A stretch of 31,457 nucleotides of DNA from Ardenticatenales bacterium (GTDB taxonomy: Bacteria; Chloroflexota; Anaerolineae; Promineifilales; Promineifilaceae): contig JACKBM010000065.1 of NCBI GenBank assembly GCA_020634575.1, positions 1 through 31,457 on the forward strand, given 5' to 3'. The first letter of the stretch is position 1. The number at the start of each line of letters is the position of its first letter. The translations under genes were made by a program, and so were the position numbers. This document shows positions 16,167-24,524 of the stretch, piece by piece. The notes under the pieces are model-generated. The model was not told where the DNA came from and did not search any database. It saw nothing but the letters and a program-made list of their open reading frames with translations.

Positions 16167-17174
16167 TTACGTTGTGGGCTTTTCTTTGCGGACATTCCGT
16201 TTGGCGGCCCCGGCATAACGAAACGTGTTGTACTCGTGGTCGACACTGACGAAGGGACGATAAGCCGTGGCCGCTTCAGCCAGGGGGATTAGCGGGTGGC
16301 TCCGCTTGCGCGTGGTCTCGCAGACAAAGGGCTGACCATCAATCAGGACGTTGACCCAGGCATGGTGGGTGCCCGTCTCCAGGAAGAGGCCGGAAACCAG
16401 CTCGGCCGGGTAGCCCAACTCTTTGAAGCGGCGCCAGGCCCAGAGGGCGCTGTCTTCACAATCCCCTTTGCGAATCTGCTCAAAGGTCACCGGGTGCTGC
16501 CAGAAATCCTCGCGCATAAACAGATGCCGATCAGCGACATACTCGCATTTTTTGAGGAAAGCCAGGAGCTCATCCAGTGAACGAATTGATTCCTTGAGCT
16601 CGCCCTCAAAATACCAGCCAAAATCGTGATTGGCGCCGGGGCTGAACTGGTTGGCCGCCACCGGCCGGATCTCCTTCACCCAATCTTCGTGCAGATCCGC
16701 AGGCTGGTTGAGGTAAGCGGGCGGGCGCCAATGGCTGATCCGGCCGGATTGACGGGCCCCGTAAATGCCCGCCACGATGGCCACCAGCAAGGTTGCCAGC
16801 CCCGAAAACAAGGTGCTCAGCAGCGCCGGCGCCATGATGTCGCCGATATTGGCTGACCGCCCACCCAGATTGGTTGCCAACGCTGGCCAAAGCCAGACCA
16901 GGCTCAGAAACTGGCCGGCCACGATCAGCAACCCGGTGCGCCGGCCGACCTGGCGAGCCTGAAGAGAGCGCAGGTACGTTTCGTGCGGCGCCAGATTCAG
17001 GGTAGCGATGCCGCCCGTGAGTGCGCCAAACAGCAAGCCCAGTAACGGCGGGTAGGCCCAGTTGCGTACGGCAAAGACCATGGCCAGACCAGCTGCCGCC
17101 AGGGCCAATAGCCAGTTCAGGGAAGGGGCGTATTCAAGATTGGTTGTTTTGAGCTTGGCACCCATCCGGCTCAT
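16167..17174 (-). CDS. Membrane protein with transglutaminase-like cysteine-protease-fold domain
   Basis: 335 residues. Two pairs of hydrophobic segments (about 19-60 and 80-138) are followed by a soluble domain (about 160-320). That domain has the transglutaminase-like pattern KGDCEDSALWAWRRF (Cys239), a HHAWVNVLIDG segment (His270/271) and an acidic residue further on (D279 or E286), that is, a Cys-His-Asp/Glu triad. Transglutaminase-like domains of this kind act as peptidases, amidases or cross-linking enzymes; the substrate cannot be told. The side of the membrane is uncertain; four helices would place the catalytic domain on the same side as the N-terminus, probably the cytoplasm. Starts ATG 17174 or ATG 17165 are both possible; the first has GAGGT directly before it. 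Confidence 0.82.
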   Translation of the reverse strand: MSRMGAKLKTTNLEYAPSLNWLLALAAAGLAMVFAVRNWAYPPLLGLLFGALTGGIATLNLAPHETYLRSLQARQVGRRTGLLIVAGQFLSLVWLWPALATNLGGRSANIGDIMAPALLSTLFSGLATLLVAIVAGIYGARQSGRISHWRPPAYLNQPADLHEDWVKEIRPVAANQFSPGANHDFGWYFEGELKESIRSLDELLAFLKKCEYVADRHLFMREDFWQHPVTFEQIRKGDCEDSALWAWRRFKELGYPAELVSGLFLETGTHHAWVNVLIDGQPFVCETTRKRSHPLIPLAEAATAYRPFVSVDHEYNTFRYAGAAKRNVRKEKPTT

Positions 17175-17311
17175 ACCTCAATTCAACGCCACCGCCGGCA
17201 GTCTGTTTAGCGCCCTGAGTGTGGTGGCGGGCCGGTCACAGCGTTCAGGCGGTGCCTGGTTGCTCGCTGTGCCTCAGCCAACGGCCCATAGTTTAGCATA
17301 AACGATGGGGG

Positions 17312-17935
17312 TCAAAGCAAGCCCTCCAGCTCCAGAATGTCCTGGACGTGGCGATGGCGCCCCAGATCGGCCGGTGCCTCCCCGCCGATCAGGACCGTCT
17401 GCAGGCCAAGATCAGCCGCCGGATCGAGATTAACCAGGCGATCGTCAATGTAGAGCGCGCCCTCTGTCTCGTGGTCGAGATGGCTGAGCAGCAGTTGGTA
17501 GGGGTAGGGCGTTGGTTTTGGTTGCCACTGAAAGGCCCGCAGATCCAACAACAAATCAAAATGAGGCCGGATGCCCAGCACGGCCAGCGTTTTCTCCGCG
17601 TGCTCGATGGGGCCGTTCGTGAAGATGATTTTGCGCTGCGGCAGCCGGGCCAGCATGGCTGCCAGGGCATCGTCGCGGGTCAGGAATTCGCGCGGATGAG
17701 CGGCATGAACAAAGCGCAGATAATCTTCCCGGTCGACGTCGTACTCAGCCTGCAAACCAGCCAGGGTCGTGCCGTGTCGTTGCAAGAATGACGCGCGCAG
17801 TTCTCGGCTGGCTGCCTCAGACAGCCCGGTGACTCGCTCTATGTAGCGAATCATCTGGGCCCCGGCATGTTCCATCACACCGGAGCCTTTGGGATAAAGG
17901 GTGTCATCAAGGTCAAAGACGATGGTTTTTATCAT
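17312..17935 (-). CDS. HAD-superfamily hydrolase, pyrimidine 5'-nucleotidase-like
   Basis: 207 residues. HAD motif I is VFDLDDTLYP (nucleophile D8, acid/base D10). Motif II is IIFTNGP, motif III is the Lys in WQPKPTPYPY, and motif IV is LYIDDRLVNL. The short helical cap after motif I and the PKPTPYPYQLLL segment match the SDT1/pyrimidine 5'-nucleotidase branch of HAD proteins. It would dephosphorylate nucleotides or a similar small phosphate ester in the cytoplasm. The ATG at 17935 is fixed by the conserved MIKTIVFDLDDTL start, yet no ribosome site is visible. The leader is occupied by the terminator hairpin of the preceding polyprenyl synthase gene, ending about ten bases before the ATG. Confidence 0.9.
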   Translation of the reverse strand: MIKTIVFDLDDTLYPKGSGVMEHAGAQMIRYIERVTGLSEAASRELRASFLQRHGTTLAGLQAEYDVDREDYLRFVHAAHPREFLTRDDALAAMLARLPQRKIIFTNGPIEHAEKTLAVLGIRPHFDLLLDLRAFQWQPKPTPYPYQLLLSHLDHETEGALYIDDRLVNLDPAADLGLQTVLIGGEAPADLGRHRHVQDILELEGLL

Positions 17936-17942
17936 AATGCGT

Positions 17943-17973
17943 AAAAATGGGGCTGTTCTGCAACAGCCCCATT
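17943..17973 (-). terminator. Intrinsic terminator of the polyprenyl synthase gene
   Basis: A perfect 12-bp stem (17946-17957 with 17962-17973, four-base loop) is followed on the minus strand by a run of five U. It lies between the polyprenyl synthase stop (18005) and the HAD start codon (17935), so close to the latter that it may also block its ribosome site. Confidence 0.8.
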
Positions 17974-18004
17974 CCTCATAATCTGTTCGGTAACTGTAAC
18001 GCGC

Positions 18005-18934
18005 CTAATGGTCGCGCTGGAGCGTTTCGGCGACCAGGGTGGCCAACATGGTTTTGGCGGCTGAATCCGGCACCTCGGCCAGCGCGTCCAGTGCCCGATT
18101 GGCGATCCGGTCCGCTTCAAAGCGGGCGACATCGACGGCACCAGTTTCCAGGACCCGGTTAATGAGTTCCTGGGTCGGATCTGCGGCTACGGCGGTAGCG
18201 CCGTTGGTCCCTTTGCCGTTGCTGTTAACGGCCAGGACGCCGCGCCCCTGGGCCAGGTCAGCACCGGCCGGTTTCCCCATCGCCTCCGGATCGCCCACAA
18301 TATCAAGGACGTCGTCGATGATCTGGAACGCCACGCCAAGGTCATGGCCGAAGCGCTGCATGGCCGCCACCATCTGCTCACTGCCACCGCCGCGCAGCGC
18401 ACCCATGCGCGCTCCTGCCTCAAACAGGCTGGCGGTCTTGCGGCTGATAATTTTCCGGTAACTTTCCCGGTCCATCTCGCCATTCTTGGCGGCGATTGCC
18501 TGCAAGGTTTCACCTTCTACCAGCTTGACACAGGCGTCCGCCATAATCATGTTGTATTCCGGGCCGTACGGCGCCATCATCTCATACACCTTGGTGAAGA
18601 GAAAGTCGCCGGTCAGCAGGGCAAAGGTGCGGTCCCAGATGGCATGGACGGTCGGCCGGCCGCGCCGGGTCAGGCTGTGGTCGTTGATGTCGTCGTGAAC
18701 CAGGGTAGCCGTGTGCACCAGTTCGATGGCGGCGGCAATCGGCGCGACCTCCATCAGGTCAGTGCCGCCCGCGGCGAGGTAGGCGAGAAAGGTAATGCGT
18801 GGACGCAGCCTCTTCCCTGGTGTATCGACGATGTGATGACTGGCATCGTACAACAGTTCGACATCGCTGTTGACGGTGTTTCCCAGGATCTTGCGAACCT
18901 GGGCCAGGGCCGTATCAAGCTGATTGGCTAACAT
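18005..18934 (-). CDS. Polyprenyl diphosphate synthase (trans-isoprenyl type)
   Basis: 309 residues. The first Asp-rich motif is DDIND (81-85, in ATLVHDDINDHSLTRRGRPT) and the second is DDVLD (207-211, in FQIIDDVLDIVG). The GKRLRPR substrate-binding motif is near residue 40. It adds isopentenyl diphosphate units to an allylic diphosphate in the cytoplasm, giving the side chain of menaquinone or a related isoprenoid; chain length cannot be fixed. The region after the second motif is slightly unusual: the common GNDLREGK stretch reads GADLAQGRG, followed by a Gly/Asn-rich insert (about 236-250: VNSNGKGTNGATAVA). The ATG at 18934 follows AAGGGAAGA. A good promoter (19066-19094) lies about 125 bp upstream, and a terminator lies downstream. 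Confidence 0.94.
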   Translation of the reverse strand: MLANQLDTALAQVRKILGNTVNSDVELLYDASHHIVDTPGKRLRPRITFLAYLAAGGTDLMEVAPIAAAIELVHTATLVHDDINDHSLTRRGRPTVHAIWDRTFALLTGDFLFTKVYEMMAPYGPEYNMIMADACVKLVEGETLQAIAAKNGEMDRESYRKIISRKTASLFEAGARMGALRGGGSEQMVAAMQRFGHDLGVAFQIIDDVLDIVGDPEAMGKPAGADLAQGRGVLAVNSNGKGTNGATAVAADPTQELINRVLETGAVDVARFEADRIANRALDALAEVPDSAAKTMLATLVAETLQRDH

Positions 18935-19065
18935 AGGTCTTCCCTTGGGTCACCAACAGGGATTCCCTGCGCCAACCCAAATGTTGTGAGGTGGTCACTT
19001 CGTTTGATACTGCACGTCGTCACCGTCTACATTCACAACTTTCAATTTTTTTTGAACACAATTGG

Positions 19066-19094
19066 ATTATAGGCTACCCCAGAGGCAAAATCAA
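19066..19094 (-). promoter_or_regulatory. Promoter of the polyprenyl synthase gene
   Basis: On the minus strand TTGATT (19089-19094) and a perfect TATAAT (19066-19071) are separated by exactly 17 bp. Predicted start near 19059 gives a long leader of about 125 bases. The divergent gap 18935-19252 holds this promoter, the guaA extended -10 and an imperfect hairpin (19167-19187), but no gene. Confidence 0.65.
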
Positions 19095-19144
19095 GGGTTT
19101 GTGAAAGTTGTCTCAATCGCGTCTAAGGTATTTTAGTCTCAACG

Positions 19145-19153
19145 TGTTACAAT
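19145..19153 (+). promoter_or_regulatory. Candidate extended -10 for guaA
   Basis: TGT-TACAAT fits an extended -10; no good -35 is seen at the right distance. Start near 19160 would give a leader of roughly 90 bases with an imperfect hairpin (19167-19174 with 19180-19187). Confidence 0.4.
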
Positions 19154-19252
19154 GACGAATCCCGCTGTGACCCATCTATTGGATCACTTTGTCGTCCTTA
19201 TTTTAGGCCTGAAACAGGGGCGGCAATAGTGGCTACAGTCACGGAAGAGAGA

Positions 19253-20815
19253 ATGACCCAAGCACACGATACGATCATTATTCTTGATTACGGCTCCCAG
19301 TACACGCAGCTGATTGCTCGCCGGGTACGCGAAGCCAATGTTTACTGCCAGCTGCTCCCCTGGGACGTGGATCCGGCCGAAGTTCTGGCTCTCAATCCCC
19401 GCGGCTTTATCCTCAGTGGCGGTCCCAATAGCGTCTACGACGAACAGGCGCCGTCGCTGCCGGATTATGTGCTCAAGAGCGGCCAACCCGTCCTGGGCAT
19501 CTGCTACGGCATGCAGCTATTTGCCCACCGCCTGGGCGGCACGGTGGCCGGCAGCCACAAGCGGGAATATGGCCCCGCTCTGATCAATGTGGATGTTCCC
19601 GAGCATCCGCTCTTCGCCGATGTGGCGCTGGCTGACGGGCAGATTCAGGCCTGGATGAGCCATGGGGACAAGGTGGAGAAGTTACCGGCCGGTTTTCAAC
19701 CGCTGGCCCACACCAGCAATTCCCCCTTCGCCGCCGCCGCCGACCTGACCCGTAACTATTACGCCGTCCAGTTCCACCCTGAAGTGGTCCACACGCCGCA
19801 AGGCCCCATCCTGCTGCGCAACTTTGTCCAGCGTATCTGCGGCTGTCGCCCGGATTGGACGCCCGCCAATTTCATCGACGAACAGGTCGAGGCGATTCGG
19901 GCCCGGGTGGGCGATGGTCAGGTAGTCCTTGGGCTGAGCGGCGGCGTAGATTCCGCCGTCGCCGGCGCCCTGATCCATCGAGCCATCGGCGATCAACTCA
20001 CCTCCATTTTCATCGACCACGGCATGTTGCGGCAGGGCGAGGCGGAGCAGGTCATTGAGACTTTTGCCGGCGACCTGGGCATGAAGCTGGTCGCGGTGAA
20101 CGCCATCGAAGAATATCTGGAAGCGCTGGATGGGGTGACCGAGCCGGAGCGTAAACGGCAGATCATCGGCGAGAAGTTTGTCCGCATTTTTGAGCGGGAG
20201 GCCGACAAGCTGGGCCAGATCGATTTCCTGGCCCAGGGCACCATTTACCCGGACGTGATTGAGTCAGCCCACAAAGATCGGCCGGCCGCCCACACCATCA
20301 AGACCCATCACAATGTTGGCGGTCTGCCCGAAGATATGCAGTTTGAACTGGTTGAGCCGCTACGAGAGCTGTTTAAGGATGAGGTCCGCCGCCTGGGTAC
20401 CGCCCTCGGCCTGCCGGACAGCATCATCTGGCGCCAGCCGTTCCCCGGCCCCGGCCTGGCCATCCGCTGCCTGGGCGACATCACCTGGCCCCGCCTGGAA
20501 AAGCTGCGCGCCGCCGACGACATTTTTACGAGCGAATTGCGCGCCGCCGGCATGTTGCGGCAGGGGACGCAGCAATCGTTCGCCGTCTTGCTGCCGGTCA
20601 AAAGTGTCGGCGTCATGGGTGATGGGCGCACCTACGAAGAGGTCATCGTCCTGCGCTCGGTGACGACGGAAGATTTCATGACGGCCGACTGGGCGCGTCT
20701 GCCCTACGACTTGCTGGCCCAGGTCAGTCGTCGCATCGTCAACGAGGTCAAGGGGGTCAACCGGGTCACTTACGACATCACCTCCAAGCCGCCGGGCACG
20801 ATTGAATGGGAATGA
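19253..20815 (+). CDS. guaA: GMP synthase (glutamine-hydrolysing)
   Basis: 520 residues from the ATG at 19253. It converts XMP to GMP using glutamine and ATP, the last step of guanine nucleotide synthesis. The N-terminal glutaminase has Cys84 (VLGICYGMQ) and the His175/Glu177 pair (VQFHPEV). The ATP pyrophosphatase domain has the P-loop LGLSGGVDS (residues about 227-234). The C-terminal dimerisation domain carries [13 protein letters not shown] and ends with the expected [19 protein letters not shown] precedes the ATG. An in-frame GTG at 19229 with GGGG upstream would add eight residues (MATVTEER) not typical of the family. It is read away from the polyprenyl synthase gene and is followed by a REP-type repeat pair. 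Confidence 0.98.
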   Translation: MTQAHDTIIILDYGSQYTQLIARRVREANVYCQLLPWDVDPAEVLALNPRGFILSGGPNSVYDEQAPSLPDYVLKSGQPVLGICYGMQLFAHRLGGTVAGSHKREYGPALINVDVPEHPLFADVALADGQIQAWMSHGDKVEKLPAGFQPLAHTSNSPFAAAADLTRNYYAVQFHPEVVHTPQGPILLRNFVQRICGCRPDWTPANFIDEQVEAIRARVGDGQVVLGLSGGVDSAVAGALIHRAIGDQLTSIFIDHGMLRQGEAEQVIETFAGDLGMKLVAVNAIEEYLEALDGVTEPERKRQIIGEKFVRIFEREADKLGQIDFLAQGTIYPDVIESAHKDRPAAHTIKTHHNVGGLPEDMQFELVEPLRELFKDEVRRLGTALGLPDSIIWRQPFPGPGLAIRCLGDITWPRLEKLRAADDIFTSELRAAGMLRQGTQQSFAVLLPVKSVGVMGDGRTYEEVIVLRSVTTEDFMTADWARLPYDLLAQVSRRIVNEVKGVNRVTYDITSKPPGTIEWE

Positions 20816-20900
20816 GGCGATGAGCCGTTACGATTGGTCATTTGTCAGTCTTCATTCCTGCCCCACAGGAGTCGACTCCGGCGTGAACTACGCTAAAAGA

Positions 20901-21040
20901 TGCGACGTCATTCCCGCGCAGGCGGGAATCCAGGTCGCTCATTTGGATGGGCGTGGAGTAGTGCGAAGACCGGTCGCCTGTGGCCAGTATGATACATGGC
21001 TGACTCAGTGGATTCCCGCCTGCGCGGGAATGACGTCGCA
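20901..21040. repeat. REP-type inverted repeat pair (BIME-like element)
   Basis: Two 32-bp copies in perfect inverted orientation (20901-20932 and 21009-21040) flank a 76-bp spacer. Each copy contains its own perfect hairpin, ATTCCCGC-GCAG-GCGGGAAT. This ATTCCCGC...GCGGGAAT type is a widespread bacterial intergenic palindrome. The element fills most of the 248-bp gap between guaA and the next gene and ends 23 bp before the latter's start. No transposase or RAYT gene is in the window. Confidence 0.9.
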
Positions 21041-21063
21041 GGGTTGGGCATTTGGGGGGATCT

Positions 21064-22059
21064 GTGCCCTACACTGAGCTTTTGAGCCGGACCGGCCGGA
21101 TCCTCTGGCGGCACAAAAGCCTCAGCCTGCTGGGCCTGGGCTACGTCATCGGCGGGGGGATCATTGGCCTCATCATGCAGATCTGGTCAGCCACCAACCC
21201 GATGAGCGCCTTCTTCCGCACGATGACCAGCGCGCCTGAGCCTGAGCGGTTTCTATTCGACCAGTTCACTACCTGGACCCAGCCGCTGAATCTGGTCCTG
21301 GCCGTCGTCGCTATTTTTGCCTACACGCTGCTCGTCTGGATTCTCGCCGCCATCAGCGAAGCGAGCCTGATACAGGCCGTAGCGGCTGAGACGGCCGGCC
21401 GGCCCTTGCAGCTCTCGGGCTTGCTACGGGCCGCCTGGCACTCCCTGGGCCGTCTGATCGCCATTGATACCCTCGTCTACTTTCCTTTATTCCTGGTATC
21501 ACTGGCCATTCTGCTCATCAGTTCCGGCGGTTTGATTGGTTTTATTCTCTACGTCTCCGCGGGCAGCGTCACGCAGGAATGGCTCATCATCGGGGGTATG
21601 GCGATCTGGTTACTGCTCATGGTGCTGTTCTTTGCCTCCTTTTTGATTGGCCTCGTGACCGTTTTCATCCGCCAGCTCGCCTTCCGGGCCGCCGTTCTCA
21701 ACGACCTGCCGCTGCGGCCGGCCATACGCCATGCCGTGACGTTATTTCGCCGTCACTGGCTGCAGATGCTGGCCGTTCTGCTGCTGATTTACGCCATCAG
21801 CCAGGTGATTGGCATGCTCGTCGGCTTTCTGGCCATGCCGGCCCAGATGTTCAATATGTTCCGCATCATGCAGCTCAGCTCAGGGCCGGCGCCGCCAGAT
21901 CCCTTTATTTTCCTTGAACAGCCACTCCTGGTTCATGTCTGGATGATCCTGGTTACCCTGGCTGGCCTGGCTGTTTCCACCTTAACCACGACGTTTAGCT
22001 CCGTCTTCTGGACGCTTTGTTACCAGCATTGGGATAGACATGATACGGATCGGGATTGA
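21064..22059 (+). CDS. Six-helix integral membrane protein of unknown function
   Basis: 331 residues from the GTG at 21064; GGGGGGA lies just upstream. An in-frame TTG at 21052 is the only longer alternative and lies before that ribosome site. Six long hydrophobic segments are spread over the protein (starting about 20, 70, 130, 175, 225 and 285). Short polar loops include SGLLRAAWHSLGRL and LRPAIRHAVTLFRRHW, which resemble the amphipathic juxtamembrane helices of bacterial DUF-type membrane proteins related to the glycerophosphodiesterase membrane domain. The recurrence of an A-W/x-L-F-R pattern suggests an internal duplication of a two- or three-helix unit. No catalytic motif is seen. Its end overlaps the HyuA-like gene by 20 bp, suggesting coupled translation. 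Confidence 0.75.
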   Translation: MPYTELLSRTGRILWRHKSLSLLGLGYVIGGGIIGLIMQIWSATNPMSAFFRTMTSAPEPERFLFDQFTTWTQPLNLVLAVVAIFAYTLLVWILAAISEASLIQAVAAETAGRPLQLSGLLRAAWHSLGRLIAIDTLVYFPLFLVSLAILLISSGGLIGFILYVSAGSVTQEWLIIGGMAIWLLLMVLFFASFLIGLVTVFIRQLAFRAAVLNDLPLRPAIRHAVTLFRRHWLQMLAVLLLIYAISQVIGMLVGFLAMPAQMFNMFRIMQLSSGPAPPDPFIFLEQPLLVHVWMILVTLAGLAVSTLTTTFSSVFWTLCYQHWDRHDTDRD

Positions 22060-24055
22060 TACAGGCGGTACCTTCACAGATTTTGTCCAGATCGATGCGG
22101 CCGGCCAGCTGCAGATCTACAAGCAGCTCAGCACCCCGGCCGATCCCTCCCGCGCTATCCTGGCTGGCATCGCCGCCCTGCACTATCCCGCGAGCGCCCC
22201 GGTTGTCCATGGCAGCACAGTGGCGACCAACGCCCTGCTGGAACGGCGTGGCGCGCGGACGGCCCTGATCACGACAGCCGGCTTTGAGGATGTGCTGGCG
22301 ATCGGTCGCCAGAACCGGCCGGATATCTATGCCCTCGTCCCCCAAAAGCCGCCGCCACTGGTGCCCGATGGCTGGCGCTTCGGCCTGGTCGAGCGCGTCA
22401 CCGCCGCCGGCGAAATCCTCACCGAGCTCAACCTGCCCGACCTCGAGCCGATTTTGCCGCGTCTGGCCGCGGACAACATCGAGTCGGTCGCCGTCTGCTT
22501 TCTATTTTCATTTTTGCGCCCCGAACATGAACAGGCCGTCAAGGCACGCCTTCTGGCCTGGGGCGGCGTCGAATCGATCTCCCTTTCTTCAGAAATCCTG
22601 CCCGAATACCGTGAATTTGAGCGCACTGCCACGACGGTGATCAATGCCTACGTCTCCCCTCTGATGAACCGCTACCTGGACCGGCTGGCGGCTGGCGTGG
22701 CGCCGCGACCGCTGACCATTATGCAGAGCAACGGCGGCATCATCAGCGCGGCGACGGCGGGAGGGGAGGCGGCCCGGACCTGTCTGTCGGGACCGGCCGG
22801 TGGCGTCGTCGGCGCCCGTTTTGTGGCCGCCGCCGCTGGCTACGAGCAGATCATCACCTTTGACATGGGTGGTACCAGCACTGACGTTGCCCTCTGTGAC
22901 GGCCGCCTGCCGACGACAACCGAGGGCAGCATCGCTGATCTGCCGCTGCGGCTGCCCATCATCGACATCCATACCGTTGGCGCCGGTGGTGGCAGCCTGG
23001 CCTACCTGGACGCCGGCGGCGCTCTCCACGTCGGCCCGCAGAGCGCCGGCGCTGACCCTGGCCCGGCCGCTTACGGCAACGGCGGGGCACAGCCGACCAC
23101 GACCGACGCCAACCTCGTCGCCGGCCGCCTGGACAGCGCCCATTTCCTGGGCGGGACGATGGCGCTAGACGAGGCGGCCGCCGCGCATGTCGTGGGCGTA
23201 TTGGCGGGCCAACTCGGGCTTCCGCCAGAGCGGGCCGCCTGGGATATCCTGCAAGTCGCCAACGCCACCATGGAACGAGCCATCAGACGTATTTCCGTGG
23301 AGCGCGGCTTCGATCCGCGCGGCTTTACGCTGGTTCCCTTCGGTGGTGCCGGCCCGCTGCATGCCTGTGACCTGGCGGCCAGCCTGCAAATCCCGCGCGT
23401 CTTCATCCCGGCCATTCCCGGCGTCCTTTCTGCCCTCGGTATGCTCGTCGCTGCGCCCACCAAGGATTACTCCCAGACCATCATGCTGCCGCTACCCGGC
23501 GGGGCGCTTTCGGACGAGGGCGCTGCCGAGCTGGGCGCGCGGCTGGCGGCTGAGTTTGCGCCCCTGCGGGAGCGCGGTCTGGCTGAAATGGCGGCAGAAG
23601 GGTATGCGGCGGCCGAGCTGGAAACAACGTATGAGTTGGACGTTCGGTATGCGGGGCAATCCCATGAGCTGACGGTGCCGTTCCGGTCCGGAGAGGCGGC
23701 TGCCTTGCCGGCGGCGTTCCATGCCATGCACGAGCGGCGCTACGGCTATCAGGAGCCGGCGCGAGCCCTGGAGTTGGTGACGCTGCGTTTGACAGTGGCG
23801 GCCCGAGTGACGCCGCCGGTGCTGCCGCGCGGGGAGGGGACCGGCCGGTCCGCCGCTGATGCCCTCATCGGCCACAAACCGGTCTACTTCGCCGGCGGCC
23901 CGCAAGAGACCGCCCTCTACGACCGCGCCCGCCTTGAGCCGGGTCACCAATTCAGGGGCCCAGCCATCATCTTCCAATACGACACCACCAATGTTGTGCC
24001 GCCAGGTTGGCAGGTTGAAGTTGATCCCTGGCTGAATCTGGTATTGACGCGGTAG
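22040..24055 (+). CDS. Hydantoinase/oxoprolinase family protein (HyuA type)
   Basis: 671 residues, close to the full length of N-methylhydantoinase A. The N-terminal ATP-grasping fold starts RIGIDTGGTFTDF, and the second phosphate-binding loop is FDMGGTSTDVALCDG. HGSTVATNALLER, SGPAGGVVGA, AGADPGPAAYG and FGGAGPLHA are all family signatures. The C-terminal domain (YELDVRYAGQSHELTVPF, HERRYGY) is also present. The family performs ATP-dependent opening of hydantoin, oxoproline or related rings, or ketone carboxylation, usually with a HyuB partner. No HyuB gene is next to it; the following gene is a small HhH protein on the other strand. The substrate is therefore open. Start ATG 22040 is inside the previous gene. 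Confidence 0.93.
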   Translation: MIRIGIDTGGTFTDFVQIDAAGQLQIYKQLSTPADPSRAILAGIAALHYPASAPVVHGSTVATNALLERRGARTALITTAGFEDVLAIGRQNRPDIYALVPQKPPPLVPDGWRFGLVERVTAAGEILTELNLPDLEPILPRLAADNIESVAVCFLFSFLRPEHEQAVKARLLAWGGVESISLSSEILPEYREFERTATTVINAYVSPLMNRYLDRLAAGVAPRPLTIMQSNGGIISAATAGGEAARTCLSGPAGGVVGARFVAAAAGYEQIITFDMGGTSTDVALCDGRLPTTTEGSIADLPLRLPIIDIHTVGAGGGSLAYLDAGGALHVGPQSAGADPGPAAYGNGGAQPTTTDANLVAGRLDSAHFLGGTMALDEAAAAHVVGVLAGQLGLPPERAAWDILQVANATMERAIRRISVERGFDPRGFTLVPFGGAGPLHACDLAASLQIPRVFIPAIPGVLSALGMLVAAPTKDYSQTIMLPLPGGALSDEGAAELGARLAAEFAPLRERGLAEMAAEGYAAAELETTYELDVRYAGQSHELTVPFRSGEAAALPAAFHAMHERRYGYQEPARALELVTLRLTVAARVTPPVLPRGEGTGRSAADALIGHKPVYFAGGPQETALYDRARLEPGHQFRGPAIIFQYDTTNVVPPGWQVEVDPWLNLVLTR

Positions 24056-24077
24056 GACGTGTCTCGCAACCAGCCGA

Positions 24078-24121
24078 GGCGCTAAAGCGCCACGCTATGA
24101 CTGCGTCCGCTCGAAGCGGAC
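24078..24121. repeat. Cluster of short palindromes, left of the HhH gene
   Basis: GGCGCT-AA-AGCGCC (24078-24091) and GTCCGCT-CGA-AGCGGAC (24105-24121) are perfect hairpins in tandem. AGCGGACGC at 24167-24175 is a further inverted copy of 24103-24111. The 161-bp gap 24056-24216 holds no gene. Confidence 0.6.
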
Positions 24122-24216
24122 TTTGGTAGCTTGTCAGCGTTTTTCGCGAACAGGACGTCTGCCGTCAGCGGACGCATGCTGAACTCGGCGAAGGGGTGGC
24201 AGTTCACTGCCGCGCG

Positions 24217-24432
24217 TTAATCGGTTGGCTCCGCGTTGGCAAAGCTTTTCCCTTGCGCCGCCAACGCTTCGCGTAGCAGTCTGATGGCTTTTGGCCCCAT
24301 CCCATGCAGCTTCAGCAACTCTTTTTCACTCACTTCTGTCAGCTGATCCAGCCGGGTAAAACCGGCCCCAACCAGGGCCCGAATCGCCGGCTGACCCACC
24401 TTTATCGGCCCAAAATCATTAGCCTCCGTCAT
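24217..24432 (-). CDS. Small helix-hairpin-helix (HhH) DNA-binding-type protein
   Basis: 71 residues. The core VGQPAIRALVGAGFTRLDQLTEVSE plus LLKLHGMGPKAIRLLREAL forms a pair of HhH units, the second with the LHGMGPKA hairpin that binds the DNA backbone. It resembles the C-terminal domain of the RNA polymerase alpha subunit and small stand-alone HhH proteins common in Chloroflexota, Actinobacteria and Firmicutes. It probably binds DNA non-specifically, but its role is unknown. The start ATG at 24432 is preceded by AGGTGAAAG. It lies between two clusters of short palindromes, with the EF-G2 gene and its terminator upstream on the same strand. Confidence 0.85.
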   Translation of the reverse strand: MTEANDFGPIKVGQPAIRALVGAGFTRLDQLTEVSEKELLKLHGMGPKAIRLLREALAAQGKSFANAEPTD

Positions 24433-24454
24433 CTTTCACCTCGTATGCAATGCC

Positions 24455-24504
24455 AGCGCGCTTGAGCGCGCTTCCCACCCATCAGCCCAGCGTTTCCAAC
24501 GCTG
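24455..24504. repeat. Cluster of short palindromes, right of the HhH gene
   Basis: AGCGCGC-TTGA-GCGCGCT (24455-24472) and CAGCGTT-TCC-AACGCTG (24488-24504) are perfect hairpins with short loops, of the same style as the pair at 24078-24121. They lie between the HhH start and the EF-G2 terminator. Confidence 0.6.
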
Positions 24505-24524
24505 CTCCCTGGGACGATGGCAAC

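Noticed and set aside
17286..17330. TTGACC and TAAACT on the minus strand near the end of the HAD gene, considered as promoter for the transglutaminase gene
   Set aside because: Wrong place: it would read away from the HAD gene into 17174 with a spacer of only about 14 bp, and no other element supports it.
20868..20879. 12-bp perfect palindrome GGAGTCGACTCC after guaA, considered as terminator or operator
   Set aside because: No loop and no T run follow, so it is not a terminator; a single 12-bp palindrome is weak evidence for an operator.
20802..21077. Open frame of 91 codons spanning the REP doublet
   Set aside because: It is built from the end of guaA and both repeat arms; the repeat-encoded residues argue against a real protein.
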